Shown here piece after piece: positions 19,016-27,973 of a stretch of DNA of 64,000 nt (position 1 is its first letter; every line of letters begins with the position of its first letter). Source of the DNA: Serinibacter salmoneus (GTDB taxonomy: Bacteria > Actinomycetota > Actinomycetes > Actinomycetales > Beutenbergiaceae); contig NZ_PDJD01000001.1 in assembly GCF_002563925.1 (NCBI RefSeq), positions 2,486,973-2,550,972 on the forward strand, read 5' to 3'. A program made the translations under genes and the position numbers. Under the pieces are notes generated by a model. The model did no database searches and was not told the origin of the DNA. It was given only the letters and a program-made list of their open reading frames with translations.

Positions 19016-19608
19016 GATGCTCCTGGTGATTGCTGGTCGCGGAGGGCGTCGAGGTAGTCCTCCGGGGTGTCCTCGTAGAGTCCGTCCGCGGCTGCTTGCC
19101 GCGTCATCTCCGTGAGCTTGGCTGCGCGCTGGCGACTGCGCTCGTCGCGATAGGCAAGCACATCGTCGAGCCGGAGGAGTCGGTGCCGCCGAGGCTGCTC
19201 GTACGGGATCGCTCCATCCTGGAGGAGTTTGACCAGGGTCGGACGTGAGACGCCGAGGATGTCCGCCGCCTGACTCGTGGTGAGGCGGGTGGCGATGGGA
19301 GCGACCGTGACGGCATCACCATTACGCAGTGCGCTCACCACGTCGACGAGCAACTCCTGGATCTCGGGCGGAATCGCGGCGTGGGTGCCGTCGGGGCCGA
19401 CGAGGACGGCGCTCTCACTGCTGAGCGCAGCGCTCACCGCGTCCAGGGACGCGGGATCCTCGGGCGGGAGGACGGCCCTCGTGGTGCGATGACCGAGGCT
19501 CCGCGGTGAGTTCGGCATGGCATCACCCAACCACGAAACGAAAGAAGCGCAAGCACGGAGGGTAGATGTCGGCTCCTGTGCGGCCGGACGCGTGAGGAGG
19601 TCAGGCAT
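19012..19608 (-). CDS. Helix-turn-helix (excisionase-type) DNA-binding protein
   Basis: A 198-residue protein with a MerR/Xis-like HTH near residues 108-160 (LTTSQAADILGVSRPTLVKL, RRHRLLRLDDVLAYRDER). In other actinobacteria such proteins are often antitoxins beside PIN toxins; here the partner is hsdR, overlapped by four bases. It may control the R-M operon or limit HsdR. The listed start overlaps the upstream gene by eight bases; an alternative ATG at 19518 would remove 30 poorly conserved residues. Confidence 0.7.
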   Translation of the reverse strand: MPDLLTRPAAQEPTSTLRACASFVSWLGDAMPNSPRSLGHRTTRAVLPPEDPASLDAVSAALSSESAVLVGPDGTHAAIPPEIQELLVDVVSALRNGDAVTVAPIATRLTTSQAADILGVSRPTLVKLLQDGAIPYEQPRRHRLLRLDDVLAYRDERSRQRAAKLTEMTRQAAADGLYEDTPEDYLDALRDQQSPGAS

Positions 19609-21208
19609 GCGTCGGAGCCTGTCCTCCCGCTGAGGCCGCCACGATGTTCTGGCTCTGGTGGTACTCGAGTGCCTCGGGAAGCTCCGTGAAGGTGAGCACC
19701 TCGCCCGCGAGATCCTTGAGGTGCGCGAGGGCTTCGGTCGGCGTGGCGTAGAAGAACTCGCGGCGCAGGTTCACGCGGTTGACCCGGCGATCATCGAGCC
19801 TGCGGTGCATCTCGGCTTCGATTCCCACCGCGTCCTCGGCGAAGAAGAGGGCGTGCACGTCGAACCCGAAGGGCACGGAGGCGTCGCCGAGTTCACGAAC
19901 CCGATCCATGGGCTCGAGGCGGCGCGTCATCCCGATCTTGATCATGCCGGGACCCATGGCACCGAGGTTGGAGATGACGTAAACGTACCCCGCCCGCTGG
20001 TTGGCTGCGCGGTAGTCCACGTCTTCGATGGCCCGCGCGACGTCGGCGAGTTGTTCGTCCAGGCGCGCGGCCCCTTCGGCGTCGCCCTTGGCAAGGAGGG
20101 CCGCACGGGCATTCTCGTAGTGTTCGCGTTCCTTGGCGAGCTTCTCCCGCGCCGCAGCCATCTCCTTCTCGACCTTGCGCTGTTCGCGGAGTGCCTCCCG
20201 CGCTGCGCGCTGCTCTTCCTTCTCCTCCGCGACCTTGGCGAGGTAGTCCGCAGTGAGGCGGAGTTCCTCGACCCGGAGCCGGTGGTAGTAGTCGGAGATG
20301 CGGATCGACATGGACTTGCCGAGTTTGGCGATCGTCTCGCGGGTCTTCCCGAGCCGGTCGAGGCTCGCGTCGAGGCGGTGGGGCCTGAGGCTGCGGACCA
20401 GGTGATCGGCTTCGGCGTTGTATGCGCGCAACATCAGTTTGGAGGTCTGGGCCACCATGCGCTTGCCCTCCGCCTGGCTACCGTTCACGGTCCATCCGGT
20501 TGCCGCTTCGATCGCACCACCGTCCTTGCGCGCCGCCTCCTTCATGCGATCGCGGATCATCGTGAGCCGGTCCTTGTAGGCGGCTGCGTCGGCCAGAGGG
20601 TGGGCATACTCGTAGATGCCAACCTCCTGGAGGATGGCCGTCTCCTCCATCTGAACGATCTGGGCCTGGATCGCGGATGCGGTGCTGCGCAAGCGAGTGA
20701 TCTCGATGTCGATCTCGGCACGTTCCCGCAGTGCGTCGGCGTGCTCCCGAGCCCTCTGCTCGCGTAGCGCTTGGATCTCCTGCTGGATCTGCACGGATTC
20801 CATGGCGCCGAGCCGCTCGACCTCGGCGCGCAGGCGCCGCACCTCAGCGTCGAGTTCGCGTGCACGCTTCCGGGCGCCGAACACAGGGATGCTTGCCGGG
20901 GTGCCATCGACGCTGACGGCGGGCGGCGGGGCTGTCGAAGCCGCGGCGCCGGGCTCGCCAGCGCTCATGGCACGGCGCGACCTGCGGGTCTCCGCTACGG
21001 GTGTGGCTGCGACCCCCACGTCCGCGTCCGGGGGTGCACTCTCCTGCGGGTCGGCGTCGCTCTCCGGGTGGGGCTCCGCGGGCACCCAGAACTGCCAGCC
21101 GTCCGGCGCGGGCGGCCAGTCCGCAGGCGGCGTCCAGCCCTCCGGAGGCTGCCATCCTGCGGGTGGTTCGGGCCATCCGGGAGGGGAGTTGAATCTCCAG
21201 GTAGCCAT
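19601..21208 (-). CDS. DUF4041 / T5orf172 (GIY-YIG-like) coiled-coil protein
   Basis: A 535-residue protein from ATG 21208. The N-terminus repeats aromatic/Pro motifs (PPGWP, PAGWQPPEGWTPPADWPP). A long charged coiled coil (about 115-175) comes next, then the DUF4041 region with a second coiled coil (KVAEEKEEQRAAREALREQR). The C-terminal T5orf172 domain (GYVYVISN...IKIGMT) is related to GIY-YIG nucleases. Such proteins occur in phages and defence islands; the function is not established. Its ATG overlaps the TGA of the preceding gene by one base, so it is translationally coupled inside the R-M operon. Confidence 0.8.
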   Translation of the reverse strand: MATWRFNSPPGWPEPPAGWQPPEGWTPPADWPPAPDGWQFWVPAEPHPESDADPQESAPPDADVGVAATPVAETRRSRRAMSAGEPGAAASTAPPPAVSVDGTPASIPVFGARKRARELDAEVRRLRAEVERLGAMESVQIQQEIQALREQRAREHADALRERAEIDIEITRLRSTASAIQAQIVQMEETAILQEVGIYEYAHPLADAAAYKDRLTMIRDRMKEAARKDGGAIEAATGWTVNGSQAEGKRMVAQTSKLMLRAYNAEADHLVRSLRPHRLDASLDRLGKTRETIAKLGKSMSIRISDYYHRLRVEELRLTADYLAKVAEEKEEQRAAREALREQRKVEKEMAAAREKLAKEREHYENARAALLAKGDAEGAARLDEQLADVARAIEDVDYRAANQRAGYVYVISNLGAMGPGMIKIGMTRRLEPMDRVRELGDASVPFGFDVHALFFAEDAVGIEAEMHRRLDDRRVNRVNLRREFFYATPTEALAHLKDLAGEVLTFTELPEALEYHQSQNIVAASAGGQAPTHA

Positions 21209-21849
21209 CAGTCGTCCACCACCGTGATCACGCCGTCGAGTCCGCGGTCGGGGTGGTAGGACCACTGGATCTCGAGGTTGCCCCAGGTCGCGCTCTGGCG
21301 GCCGTCCATGGACGTAGTTTGGCCGATGTGACTGTCGACGCTTGCGGGCATCTCCAGCGCGCTGAAGAGGCAGTAGACATCAATCACGTTGGCTCCGGTT
21401 AACTCGTCCTCGCCTTGCATGTCGAAGGTGAGGCTCTGGCCGTCATCACCCAGTGTGATCCCCGGTGCACTGGCAGATCCGCAGGCTGCAACCGCGTCCG
21501 TCAGCACCGCTTGCTGGGCAGTGGCTTGCGACGCGCCGAGCGCTGCCGAGACACCAACGGTTCCCAGTACGCCCACGACGACTCCGGCTGCCCCGGTCAG
21601 AGTCGGAAGCACCCAGGCCGGGCGGGACGCGCTCGGCTGCGCGGGGGGCGGCGCTACCGGGTCTCCCGGCACTCCAGGCGCTTGCTCGAACGCAGTATTG
21701 CCGCCTCCCAGGCTCACGCCTTCGGCGAACGACGGCTTCTGTGCCGCACCTGCCGCCTGCTGGGCTGACTGCGAGCCTGGGCTCGCCGTTGAACCGCTGC
21801 CGCCCGTGGGGTGAGAGTCGGGGTATCGGGGATCATGGGGGGTAGTCAT
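21208..21849 (-). CDS. Single-pass membrane protein of unknown function in the R-M operon
   Basis: A 213-residue protein. A Gly/Ser/Pro/Gln-rich N-terminal 75 residues lead into one transmembrane segment (VLPTLTGAAGVVVGVLGTVGVSAAL). An external domain of about 100 residues follows, with two cysteines, and ends ITVVDD. No family is recognised. It starts 30 bp after hsdS ends and is coupled to the T5orf172 gene by a one-base overlap, so it likely works with that protein. Confidence 0.65.
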   Translation of the reverse strand: MTTPHDPRYPDSHPTGGSGSTASPGSQSAQQAAGAAQKPSFAEGVSLGGGNTAFEQAPGVPGDPVAPPPAQPSASRPAWVLPTLTGAAGVVVGVLGTVGVSAALGASQATAQQAVLTDAVAACGSASAPGITLGDDGQSLTFDMQGEDELTGANVIDVYCLFSALEMPASVDSHIGQTTSMDGRQSATWGNLEIQWSYHPDRGLDGVITVVDD

Positions 21850-21879
21850 GACGCTTCCTTGTTCGGGGGTGAGTGAGGC

Positions 21880-23064
21880 TCAAGTGACGTTCTCGGCGAC
21901 TCGCTCGGCCTCGCGAACCGTGAGGCGACCGCTCATGAGGGCAGGGAGCAGCGCGTCGCGGACCTCGGAGAGGCTGGCCGATTCAAGCTCCGCGAACTCC
22001 GCCCGAGCCATCAACGGCTCGAGTTGGCTCTCCAGCATTTCCGGGTTCGAGGGCCACCTAACTGCCCCGTTTCGCAAGTGAGGACCGCTGATTGAACCAA
22101 AGACCGTACCGGTCGAGTCGTACTCCGACCATAGCGACCCCTCCGCCTTCAGCGAGAAAAACAGCGTTCTCTTCAGCCCACCTATGGCCGTGAGTGCCGC
22201 GAGACCACGCCCAATCGAGCAGGATTCGGTCGCAAAGTTCAACTCACCAACGGGAGCCCGGACGCTAAGCAAAACGTCACCTTGCACTGCAGTGCGAACC
22301 GGTGCTGTGGTGTAGACCCTCCGCGAGGGAAAGAGCAGTCCAAAGTCACGAACCCCTTGGTAGAAGGGGAGTCCATTTCCCAACTCATTAAGCTCTGCAC
22401 CCTTCGGGGAGGTCCCCATCGTCACGACTGCCAGCTCCACCACTCTGCGCGAGGCACAGCCTTGAACCGCACGCTGGTGAAGACCGGCCGCGAGGCGCTG
22501 GGCGATGTCTGCAGTCCTAGCGTTGGCGGCGATCTTGTCGTCGAGGGCGCCCAGGACGTCGGCAATAGCTTGCTGCTGCGCGAGGGGTGGCAAGAGAAAC
22601 TGGAACGCTTGAATTCGCCCCGGACTCGTATGCCTAACAGTCGAGCCAGTGGCACCAGAGAGGACATACTTCCGGTAGTCGCCTAATCGAAGGCGATATT
22701 CCAGGAATCGCGGGATAACCCCTGGGTCACATTCGAGGAGACCAATGCGCTGATTGTGCAGGAAAGACTGCCCCCTTGGCAGCACCGCAACGGCGCCGAG
22801 AGTGTCGCTCGCCTTGCTCAGGTCCGTCATGGAAACGACCAACTCGCCACCCCTTAGGAGGAACTTCGCAGGATACTCTCCCTCGAAGGACTTTGGGCGT
22901 GCACTCTGGAATCCTCCACCGACACGAAAATTGCGAGGCGTCAGAACTTGTGGAGAATCGAGATTTGAGCCAAATCCCGCGCCAGGAAACGCAAAGCCAT
23001 GGGATATTGTGACGACGTCGCCCAGACGCACTCCCCGCCACCCCTCGGGCAGTGCCCCGCTCAC
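21880..23064 (-). CDS. hsdS: Type I restriction-modification specificity subunit S
   Basis: A 394-residue HsdS that sets the DNA target. It starts with GTG at 23064, overlapping the hsdM stop (GTGA), and begins VSGALPEGWRGVRLGDVV. Target recognition domain 1 is followed by the conserved spacer helix LPPLAQQQAIADVLGALDDK, then domain 2 and the terminal helix SEVRDALLPALMSGRLTVRE. Much of both recognition domains (about 22050-23000) is visibly less GC-rich than the neighbouring hsdM, consistent with exchange of these domains by transfer. Confidence 0.93.
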   Translation of the reverse strand: MSGALPEGWRGVRLGDVVTISHGFAFPGAGFGSNLDSPQVLTPRNFRVGGGFQSARPKSFEGEYPAKFLLRGGELVVSMTDLSKASDTLGAVAVLPRGQSFLHNQRIGLLECDPGVIPRFLEYRLRLGDYRKYVLSGATGSTVRHTSPGRIQAFQFLLPPLAQQQAIADVLGALDDKIAANARTADIAQRLAAGLHQRAVQGCASRRVVELAVVTMGTSPKGAELNELGNGLPFYQGVRDFGLLFPSRRVYTTAPVRTAVQGDVLLSVRAPVGELNFATESCSIGRGLAALTAIGGLKRTLFFSLKAEGSLWSEYDSTGTVFGSISGPHLRNGAVRWPSNPEMLESQLEPLMARAEFAELESASLSEVRDALLPALMSGRLTVREAERVAENVT

Positions 23065-24686
23065 TGGACCCTCCCGAGCTGCTCGCGCACCACGCGCTCC
23101 AGCCGAGCGGACTCGTCGAACGCCGCGAAGAGTTCCGCCTGTAGCCTGGCGATCTTCTCCTCGATGGGTTCGCCGTCCTCCTCCTCGGGGGCGCTTCCCA
23201 CGTACCGGCCGGGCGTGAGGGCGTAGCCCGCGTCCTTGATCTCCGCCGTCGTGGCGGAGTAGCAGAATCCCGGCACGTCTTCGTACTCGGTCCCCGCCTC
23301 GACCGCGGCGGCATGTCCGCGCCAGGCGCGGAACGTGTCCGCGATCCGGGCGATGTCCTCCTCGCCCAGCGCACACTCCGCGCGGTCCACCATGTGCCCC
23401 AGGTCGCGGGCGTCGATGAACAGCACCTGCCCGGAGCGGTCCGTCGCTCCCCCATCGCCCGCGGTCTTATCCTTCGCGAAGAACCACACACACACCGGGA
23501 TGGCAGTGGACCGGAAGAGTTGCCCGGGCAGCGCCACCATGCAGGAGACGAGATCAGTCTCCACGAGGTTCGCGCGGATGTCCCCCTCGCCGCCGGAGTT
23601 GGAGCTCATGGACCCGTTGGCCATCACCACGCCGGCGGTTCCCGATGGGCCGAGCTTGCTGATGATGTGCTGGATCCAGCCGTAGTTCGCGTTCCGTGCT
23701 GGCGGCACGCCGTACACCCAGCGCGCGTCCTCCTCGTTGCGCGACCAGTCCCTCACGTTGAACGGCGGGTTGGCCATCACGTAGTCCATTTGCACGCCCG
23801 GGTGCAGGTCACGCGCGAACGTGTCCTCCCACTTCGGGCCGAGGTTCGCCGTGAGGCCGTGCACCGCGAGGTTCATCTTCGCCAGGCGCCAGGTGCCGTT
23901 GTTCGACTCCTGCCCGTATACGCTGATTGCCTGCGGGTCCGCACCGTGCCGCTCGATGAACTTCTCCGCCTGCACGAACATGCCGCCGCTACCGCAGCAC
24001 GGGTCGTATACCCGCCCGGCGTAGGGCTCCAGCACCTCGACCAGCACCCGCACCACGCCCGGGGGCGTGTAGAACTCCCCGCCCCGCTTGCCCTCCGCGG
24101 CAGCGAACTTCCCGAGGAAGTACTCATACACCTCACCGAGCACGTCCCGCGCACGTGTGGAGCCCTCGCCGGTGAACCGGATCGCGTTGAACAGGTCGAT
24201 CAGTTCGCCGAGGCGGCGCTGGTCGATCGTGTCCCGGTTGTAGATCAGCGGGAGGGTGTTCGCCAGGCTCGGGTTGGAGCCCATCACGTGCTCCAGCGCG
24301 CCGTTCACCAACTCCCCGATGCTCGCGGCCGGCATGCCCACCGCCGCACTGCGGCCCTTGGCGTGCTGCGCAAGATATCCCCACCGCGAGGTCTCCGGCA
24401 CCCAGAACACCCCGGCGCCCCGGTACTCGTCGATGTCCTCAAGGAACGACTCGAGCTGGTCCTCACCGATGCCATCGGCATGCAGTTCCTCCGCGAGTGC
24501 GTCGCGGCGCTCCTGGAAGGAGTCCGAGACGTACTTGAGGAACACCAGCCCGAGCACCACGTCCTTGTACTCCGCAGCGCTCAGGGATCCGCGGAGCTTG
24601 TCCGCGGCCTTCCACAACGTGTCCTTCAGTTCCTTCATCGAGGAGGGCAGCGCGAGCTGCTCCACCACCTCACCGCGCTTGGCCAC
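23061..24686 (-). CDS. hsdM: Type I restriction-modification DNA methyltransferase subunit M
   Basis: A 541-residue N6-adenine methylase. The HsdM N-terminal helical domain (SSMKELKDTLWKAADKLRGS) is followed by GGEFYTPPGVVRVLV, the SAM-binding motif DPCCGSGGMF and the catalytic motif NPPF (N306). GTG at 24686 is the start: GAAGGGA lies six bases upstream, inside the end of the preceding gene, which overlaps it by 17 bases. Confidence 0.96.
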   Translation of the reverse strand: MAKRGEVVEQLALPSSMKELKDTLWKAADKLRGSLSAAEYKDVVLGLVFLKYVSDSFQERRDALAEELHADGIGEDQLESFLEDIDEYRGAGVFWVPETSRWGYLAQHAKGRSAAVGMPAASIGELVNGALEHVMGSNPSLANTLPLIYNRDTIDQRRLGELIDLFNAIRFTGEGSTRARDVLGEVYEYFLGKFAAAEGKRGGEFYTPPGVVRVLVEVLEPYAGRVYDPCCGSGGMFVQAEKFIERHGADPQAISVYGQESNNGTWRLAKMNLAVHGLTANLGPKWEDTFARDLHPGVQMDYVMANPPFNVRDWSRNEEDARWVYGVPPARNANYGWIQHIISKLGPSGTAGVVMANGSMSSNSGGEGDIRANLVETDLVSCMVALPGQLFRSTAIPVCVWFFAKDKTAGDGGATDRSGQVLFIDARDLGHMVDRAECALGEEDIARIADTFRAWRGHAAAVEAGTEYEDVPGFCYSATTAEIKDAGYALTPGRYVGSAPEEEDGEPIEEKIARLQAELFAAFDESARLERVVREQLGRVQ

Positions 24687-26664
24687 CGGCCATCCCTTCG
24701 TCCGTTGTGCTGCTGATCCTCATGGTTCCCACTGACATTCCGGCTACGAGACCCGCCGCCACCGCGTTCATCCGGAGCAGTTCCTCGCGGGCCTCGATCC
24801 GCCGCCGTTCGATTGCGAGCGACGCCTCGTGCAACTCCTGGGCCTGATCCGGTGCGAGCACCGGGATCTGCCAGGCCCGCCATCGCTTGTCCTGCGCACC
24901 GGCCGCGTGGACGGCATGGACCACGGCGCCGCCCGCCACTCCCTTGCCCGGCACCGGTCGAAGCACCCTGGCCGGGGCGAGGACCACATGGCCGCCCGCC
25001 ACATCGAGCACTGCGGCCGGGCGCGGCGCCGTCGCGATGATCACGTCGCCCGGTTCCGTCAGGCGCGCAGCGGGCATCCGCTGCCCGAGTTCCGCCGCGG
25101 TGGTCCGCAGTGACTCCGACTGATCGAGCACGCCCGCCGCGACGTCCGCGGCCGAGACCAGGCCGATGCCGCCGCCCTCCACCAGGCCGAGCCGCTCCGG
25201 GCGCCGGTTGCCCGGGAATGCACGCAGAGCACCCCGGGCCACCAGGTCGGCGACGCTCACTTCCCGGGCGGCTGCGCCGTCGTGCGCCTCCACCCGTAGC
25301 GGCAGTGCCTCCTGCCCCTCGCGGTGCGTGGCACGTACCAATTCGCCCACCTCGGCCACCCGGTCCCGGTTGGCACCGGCGCGGGAGACCGAGCGGTCCG
25401 GCAGGCCGGCCAGCAGGTCGCCGCCCTTGGCGAGCAGGCGCGAGGTGAGCACCACCCGAGAGCGGGCGAACGCGTGCCGCGCCATGGACTCCAGTCCCTC
25501 CACGGCGGCGAGCACGTCCGTGACCAGGTCGTTCACCACCCCGTACGGCAGCGTGCCACCAGGGGCCGCGAGCGGGCCAAGGTCCACCAGGGTGGTGCGG
25601 CGTTTCGCCAGCGGCATGCCGTCCATCGGGTCGCCGAGCACCCAGATCGCACTGATCTCCCGGGACCGGCCCGGCACCCACCCGGCCGGCGTGCGGGCGA
25701 TGGCCCGTACCCGACCGCTTCTCAGGAGGTCGGCGCGCACGGAGTCCGCTGCGCCGTCGAGCCGCGCGACAAGCGCCGACGCGCGGCCCAGGACCACGGC
25801 ACGGCTACCCTCGGGCAGGCTCAGAGCGATCCGCTCCGCGGCGGTCAGGGCCTCCTCCGGATCCGCCACGCCCGTGAGGTCACTAACCGTGAGCTCGCCG
25901 GGCTCGGGATCCCCCTCCGGCAGCTCACGAAGCAGCCACCCATGCGCGAGGAGTCGACGGCGTAGCCGTCGGGCCGCTCGACCCTCACCCAGGGGCGGGG
26001 TACTGAGCTCCGGAAGGTCCCAACCGCCGGCAGCGGCTGGCATCGCGGCCGGGAGGGCCCCCTCTGCGGGGAACGAATCGTGGAATCGTGCCGCCGCACC
26101 CGGCTCCCACTCGGCCAGGGCAAGCGCCAGGCGGGTGACGGTCTCCGCGGCGGCGGTGGCCAGCTCTGGTGAGGGATGCGAGCGGCGCCGCCGGACCTCC
26201 AGTGCCGCTCCGGCGTCGGGCACGGCATCGAGCATGGTGGCCACGAGGTTCGCCACCGCACCGGCGCTGCCGCCGAGGGCGAGGATCTCGGAGGTGAGGC
26301 TCCGGTCGTCGGGGTCGATGTCGTCGGCGAGGGAGTGCACACCCGCGGCGCCGAGGCTGCCCAGGGCCTCACCGCTCAGTCGGGCCAGGACGAGAAGCGC
26401 CTCCACGCCGTCGTCCACGATCTGCGCATTGAGGCCACGGACCACGAGCTCACCGTGCAGGGCGAGCACGGGGCCGACGCGGTCGGGCAGGCGGTCGGTG
26501 TGAGCGAGCCAGGCCTGGAGATCGTGCGAGGTCACGCGGTCTCCTTCCGGGAAAGGGTGAGGGCTCCCGGCGTAGCGGGAGCGCCACATCGAGATGAGGG
26601 GGCGCTGCACATCGAGGGCGCGAGCGATGTCGCTCGCGGCGAGCTCGATGTGGGGCGCGGTCAT
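24670..26664 (-). CDS. HTH - degenerate N6-methylase-like - TRD-like chimera, first gene of the R-M operon
   Basis: A 664-residue protein. Residues 1-55 form an HTH (IELAASDIARALDVQRPLIS, then W). The middle (about 270-370) looks like the part of N6 methylases after motif IV (ALTAAERIALSLPEGSRAVV, SISAIW-like ISAIWVLGDP), yet no DPxxGxG or NPPY/F motif is present. The last 150 residues (EPGDVIIATAPRPAAV, GGHVVLAPARVLRPVPG, then WQIPVLAPDQAQELHEASLA) resemble an HsdS target recognition domain. It is probably a non-catalytic DNA-binding accessory of the R-M system. The family reading is by eye and only moderately certain. Confidence 0.6.
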   Translation of the reverse strand: MTAPHIELAASDIARALDVQRPLISMWRSRYAGSPHPFPEGDRVTSHDLQAWLAHTDRLPDRVGPVLALHGELVVRGLNAQIVDDGVEALLVLARLSGEALGSLGAAGVHSLADDIDPDDRSLTSEILALGGSAGAVANLVATMLDAVPDAGAALEVRRRRSHPSPELATAAAETVTRLALALAEWEPGAAARFHDSFPAEGALPAAMPAAAGGWDLPELSTPPLGEGRAARRLRRRLLAHGWLLRELPEGDPEPGELTVSDLTGVADPEEALTAAERIALSLPEGSRAVVLGRASALVARLDGAADSVRADLLRSGRVRAIARTPAGWVPGRSREISAIWVLGDPMDGMPLAKRRTTLVDLGPLAAPGGTLPYGVVNDLVTDVLAAVEGLESMARHAFARSRVVLTSRLLAKGGDLLAGLPDRSVSRAGANRDRVAEVGELVRATHREGQEALPLRVEAHDGAAAREVSVADLVARGALRAFPGNRRPERLGLVEGGGIGLVSAADVAAGVLDQSESLRTTAAELGQRMPAARLTEPGDVIIATAPRPAAVLDVAGGHVVLAPARVLRPVPGKGVAGGAVVHAVHAAGAQDKRWRAWQIPVLAPDQAQELHEASLAIERRRIEAREELLRMNAVAAGLVAGMSVGTMRISSTTDEGMAGGQAR

Positions 26665-26862
26665 GGGGTGAGCCTATGGGAGCACCCAGTAGTTGCGCTC
26701 TACACCGTGCGTTATCTCCCCTTATCAGGGTTCGCATGGTCTTCGCTCTCCAGAGTCGGCACCATCGCTGTCACGCTCGGCGGTCGCTGCACCGGCCGCC
26801 GGGCGCATCCATCCCGAACCTGCCGGAACCCGGTCCGGCGCCGCATACCTGGAGGACTTCCC

Positions 26863-27144
26863 GTGAACACCATCGAGCGGGTACGTATGAGCGAACCCGG
26901 TTCCACGTGCGAACACATCACCTACGTGCGCTTCCGGCCCGCCGGCGGCGGCACCACGCGGTTCGCGAGCCGAGAACAGGTGCACGCCTGGATCCAACAG
27001 GGCCGGAGCTTCCGCACCGAGCACCCCGTCACCGGTGCAAGCGCCCAGGTCGACGCCCGGGTCAGCCCGGCGGGAACGCGGTACATCGCGACAGTCGCCA
27101 ACGGCCGCGAGACGGACAACCTCCTCACCCTCCCGTACTTCTGA
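26863..27144 (+). CDS. DUF3892 domain protein
   Basis: A 93-residue protein. GTG at 26863 lies seven bases after a strong GGAGG. The sequence fits the DUF3892 pattern: an ITYVRF start, a central IQQGRSF, and the end YIATVANGRETDNLLTLPYF. The molecular role of the family is unknown. It is first in a three-gene run with two lipoprotein genes, 40 bp before the next start. Confidence 0.8.
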   Translation: MNTIERVRMSEPGSTCEHITYVRFRPAGGGTTRFASREQVHAWIQQGRSFRTEHPVTGASAQVDARVSPAGTRYIATVANGRETDNLLTLPYF

Positions 27145-27184
27145 GTGCACGCCACCCCACCCTGAGACGAACGGAGCCACCACC

Positions 27185-27973
27185 GTGTCCATCCCCACCC
27201 GCGGCAGCCTGCGAGGCCGTGCCGCCTTCGCCACCCTCGGCGCCTCACTCGCACTCGTCCTCGCCGGATGCTCCTCGGAAGCGTTGACCGACGCCCTTGA
27301 GAGCGCCTCGGAGACCGAGTCCACGGAGGTCACCGAGGAGGTCACCAAGGACGAGACCACGCCCGAGCCGACGCAGGAGGCCACCTCCGAGCCCACGCAG
27401 GAGGCCACCACCCCCGAGCCGACTCCTACGCCGGAGCCGGAACCCACCGAGGATCCGAACGACTTCGAACCTGTGACGCACACCGGCGTGGGCGCGGGTG
27501 TCGTCGCCATGCCCGAGGGCTCCGACATCGGCATTGTCACCGCCACGCACGAGGGCTCGAGCAACTTCGCTCTCTGGAGCCTGGACGGGGACAACAACCA
27601 GGTGGACCTGCTGGTCAACACCATCGGCGCGTACTCCGGAACCACGCCGTGGGGACTGACCTACGACACCGAGGCCAGCTCCATCCAGGTGGAGGCTGAC
27701 GGGCCATGGTCGATCACCTTCGAACCGCTGCTCTCGGCCGCCGAGCTGGTCATGCCGCGCAGCGGCACCGGGGACAGCGTGCTGCTCTACCGTGGCGCCG
27801 CCGCGACGCCCACGTTCACCCACAGCGGCGAGAGCAACTTTGCGGTCTGGAGCTACGGCGACCAGCGGGACCTGCTGATCAACGAGATCGGCGCGTACTC
27901 CGGCACGCACGCGATCACGTCCGGCCCCGCCGTCATCGTCATCACCGCCGACGGCGACTGGAGCGTGGAGTGA
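27185..27973 (+). CDS. Lipoprotein with two copies of a beta-rich repeat domain
   Basis: A 262-residue exported lipoprotein with lipobox LVLAGC. A Glu/Thr/Pro-rich linker follows (TQEATSEPTQEATTPEPTPT). Two related units of about 70 residues come next; each holds TH-x-GxSNFA(L/V)WS, then DLLxNxIGAYSGT, and a short ending with W-S-(I/V). The repeated unit suggests a ligand-binding beta-sandwich outside the membrane, function unknown. GTG at 27185 follows GGAG. It overlaps the next gene by four bases. Confidence 0.75.
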   Translation: MSIPTRGSLRGRAAFATLGASLALVLAGCSSEALTDALESASETESTEVTEEVTKDETTPEPTQEATSEPTQEATTPEPTPTPEPEPTEDPNDFEPVTHTGVGAGVVAMPEGSDIGIVTATHEGSSNFALWSLDGDNNQVDLLVNTIGAYSGTTPWGLTYDTEASSIQVEADGPWSITFEPLLSAAELVMPRSGTGDSVLLYRGAAATPTFTHSGESNFAVWSYGDQRDLLINEIGAYSGTHAITSGPAVIVITADGDWSVE

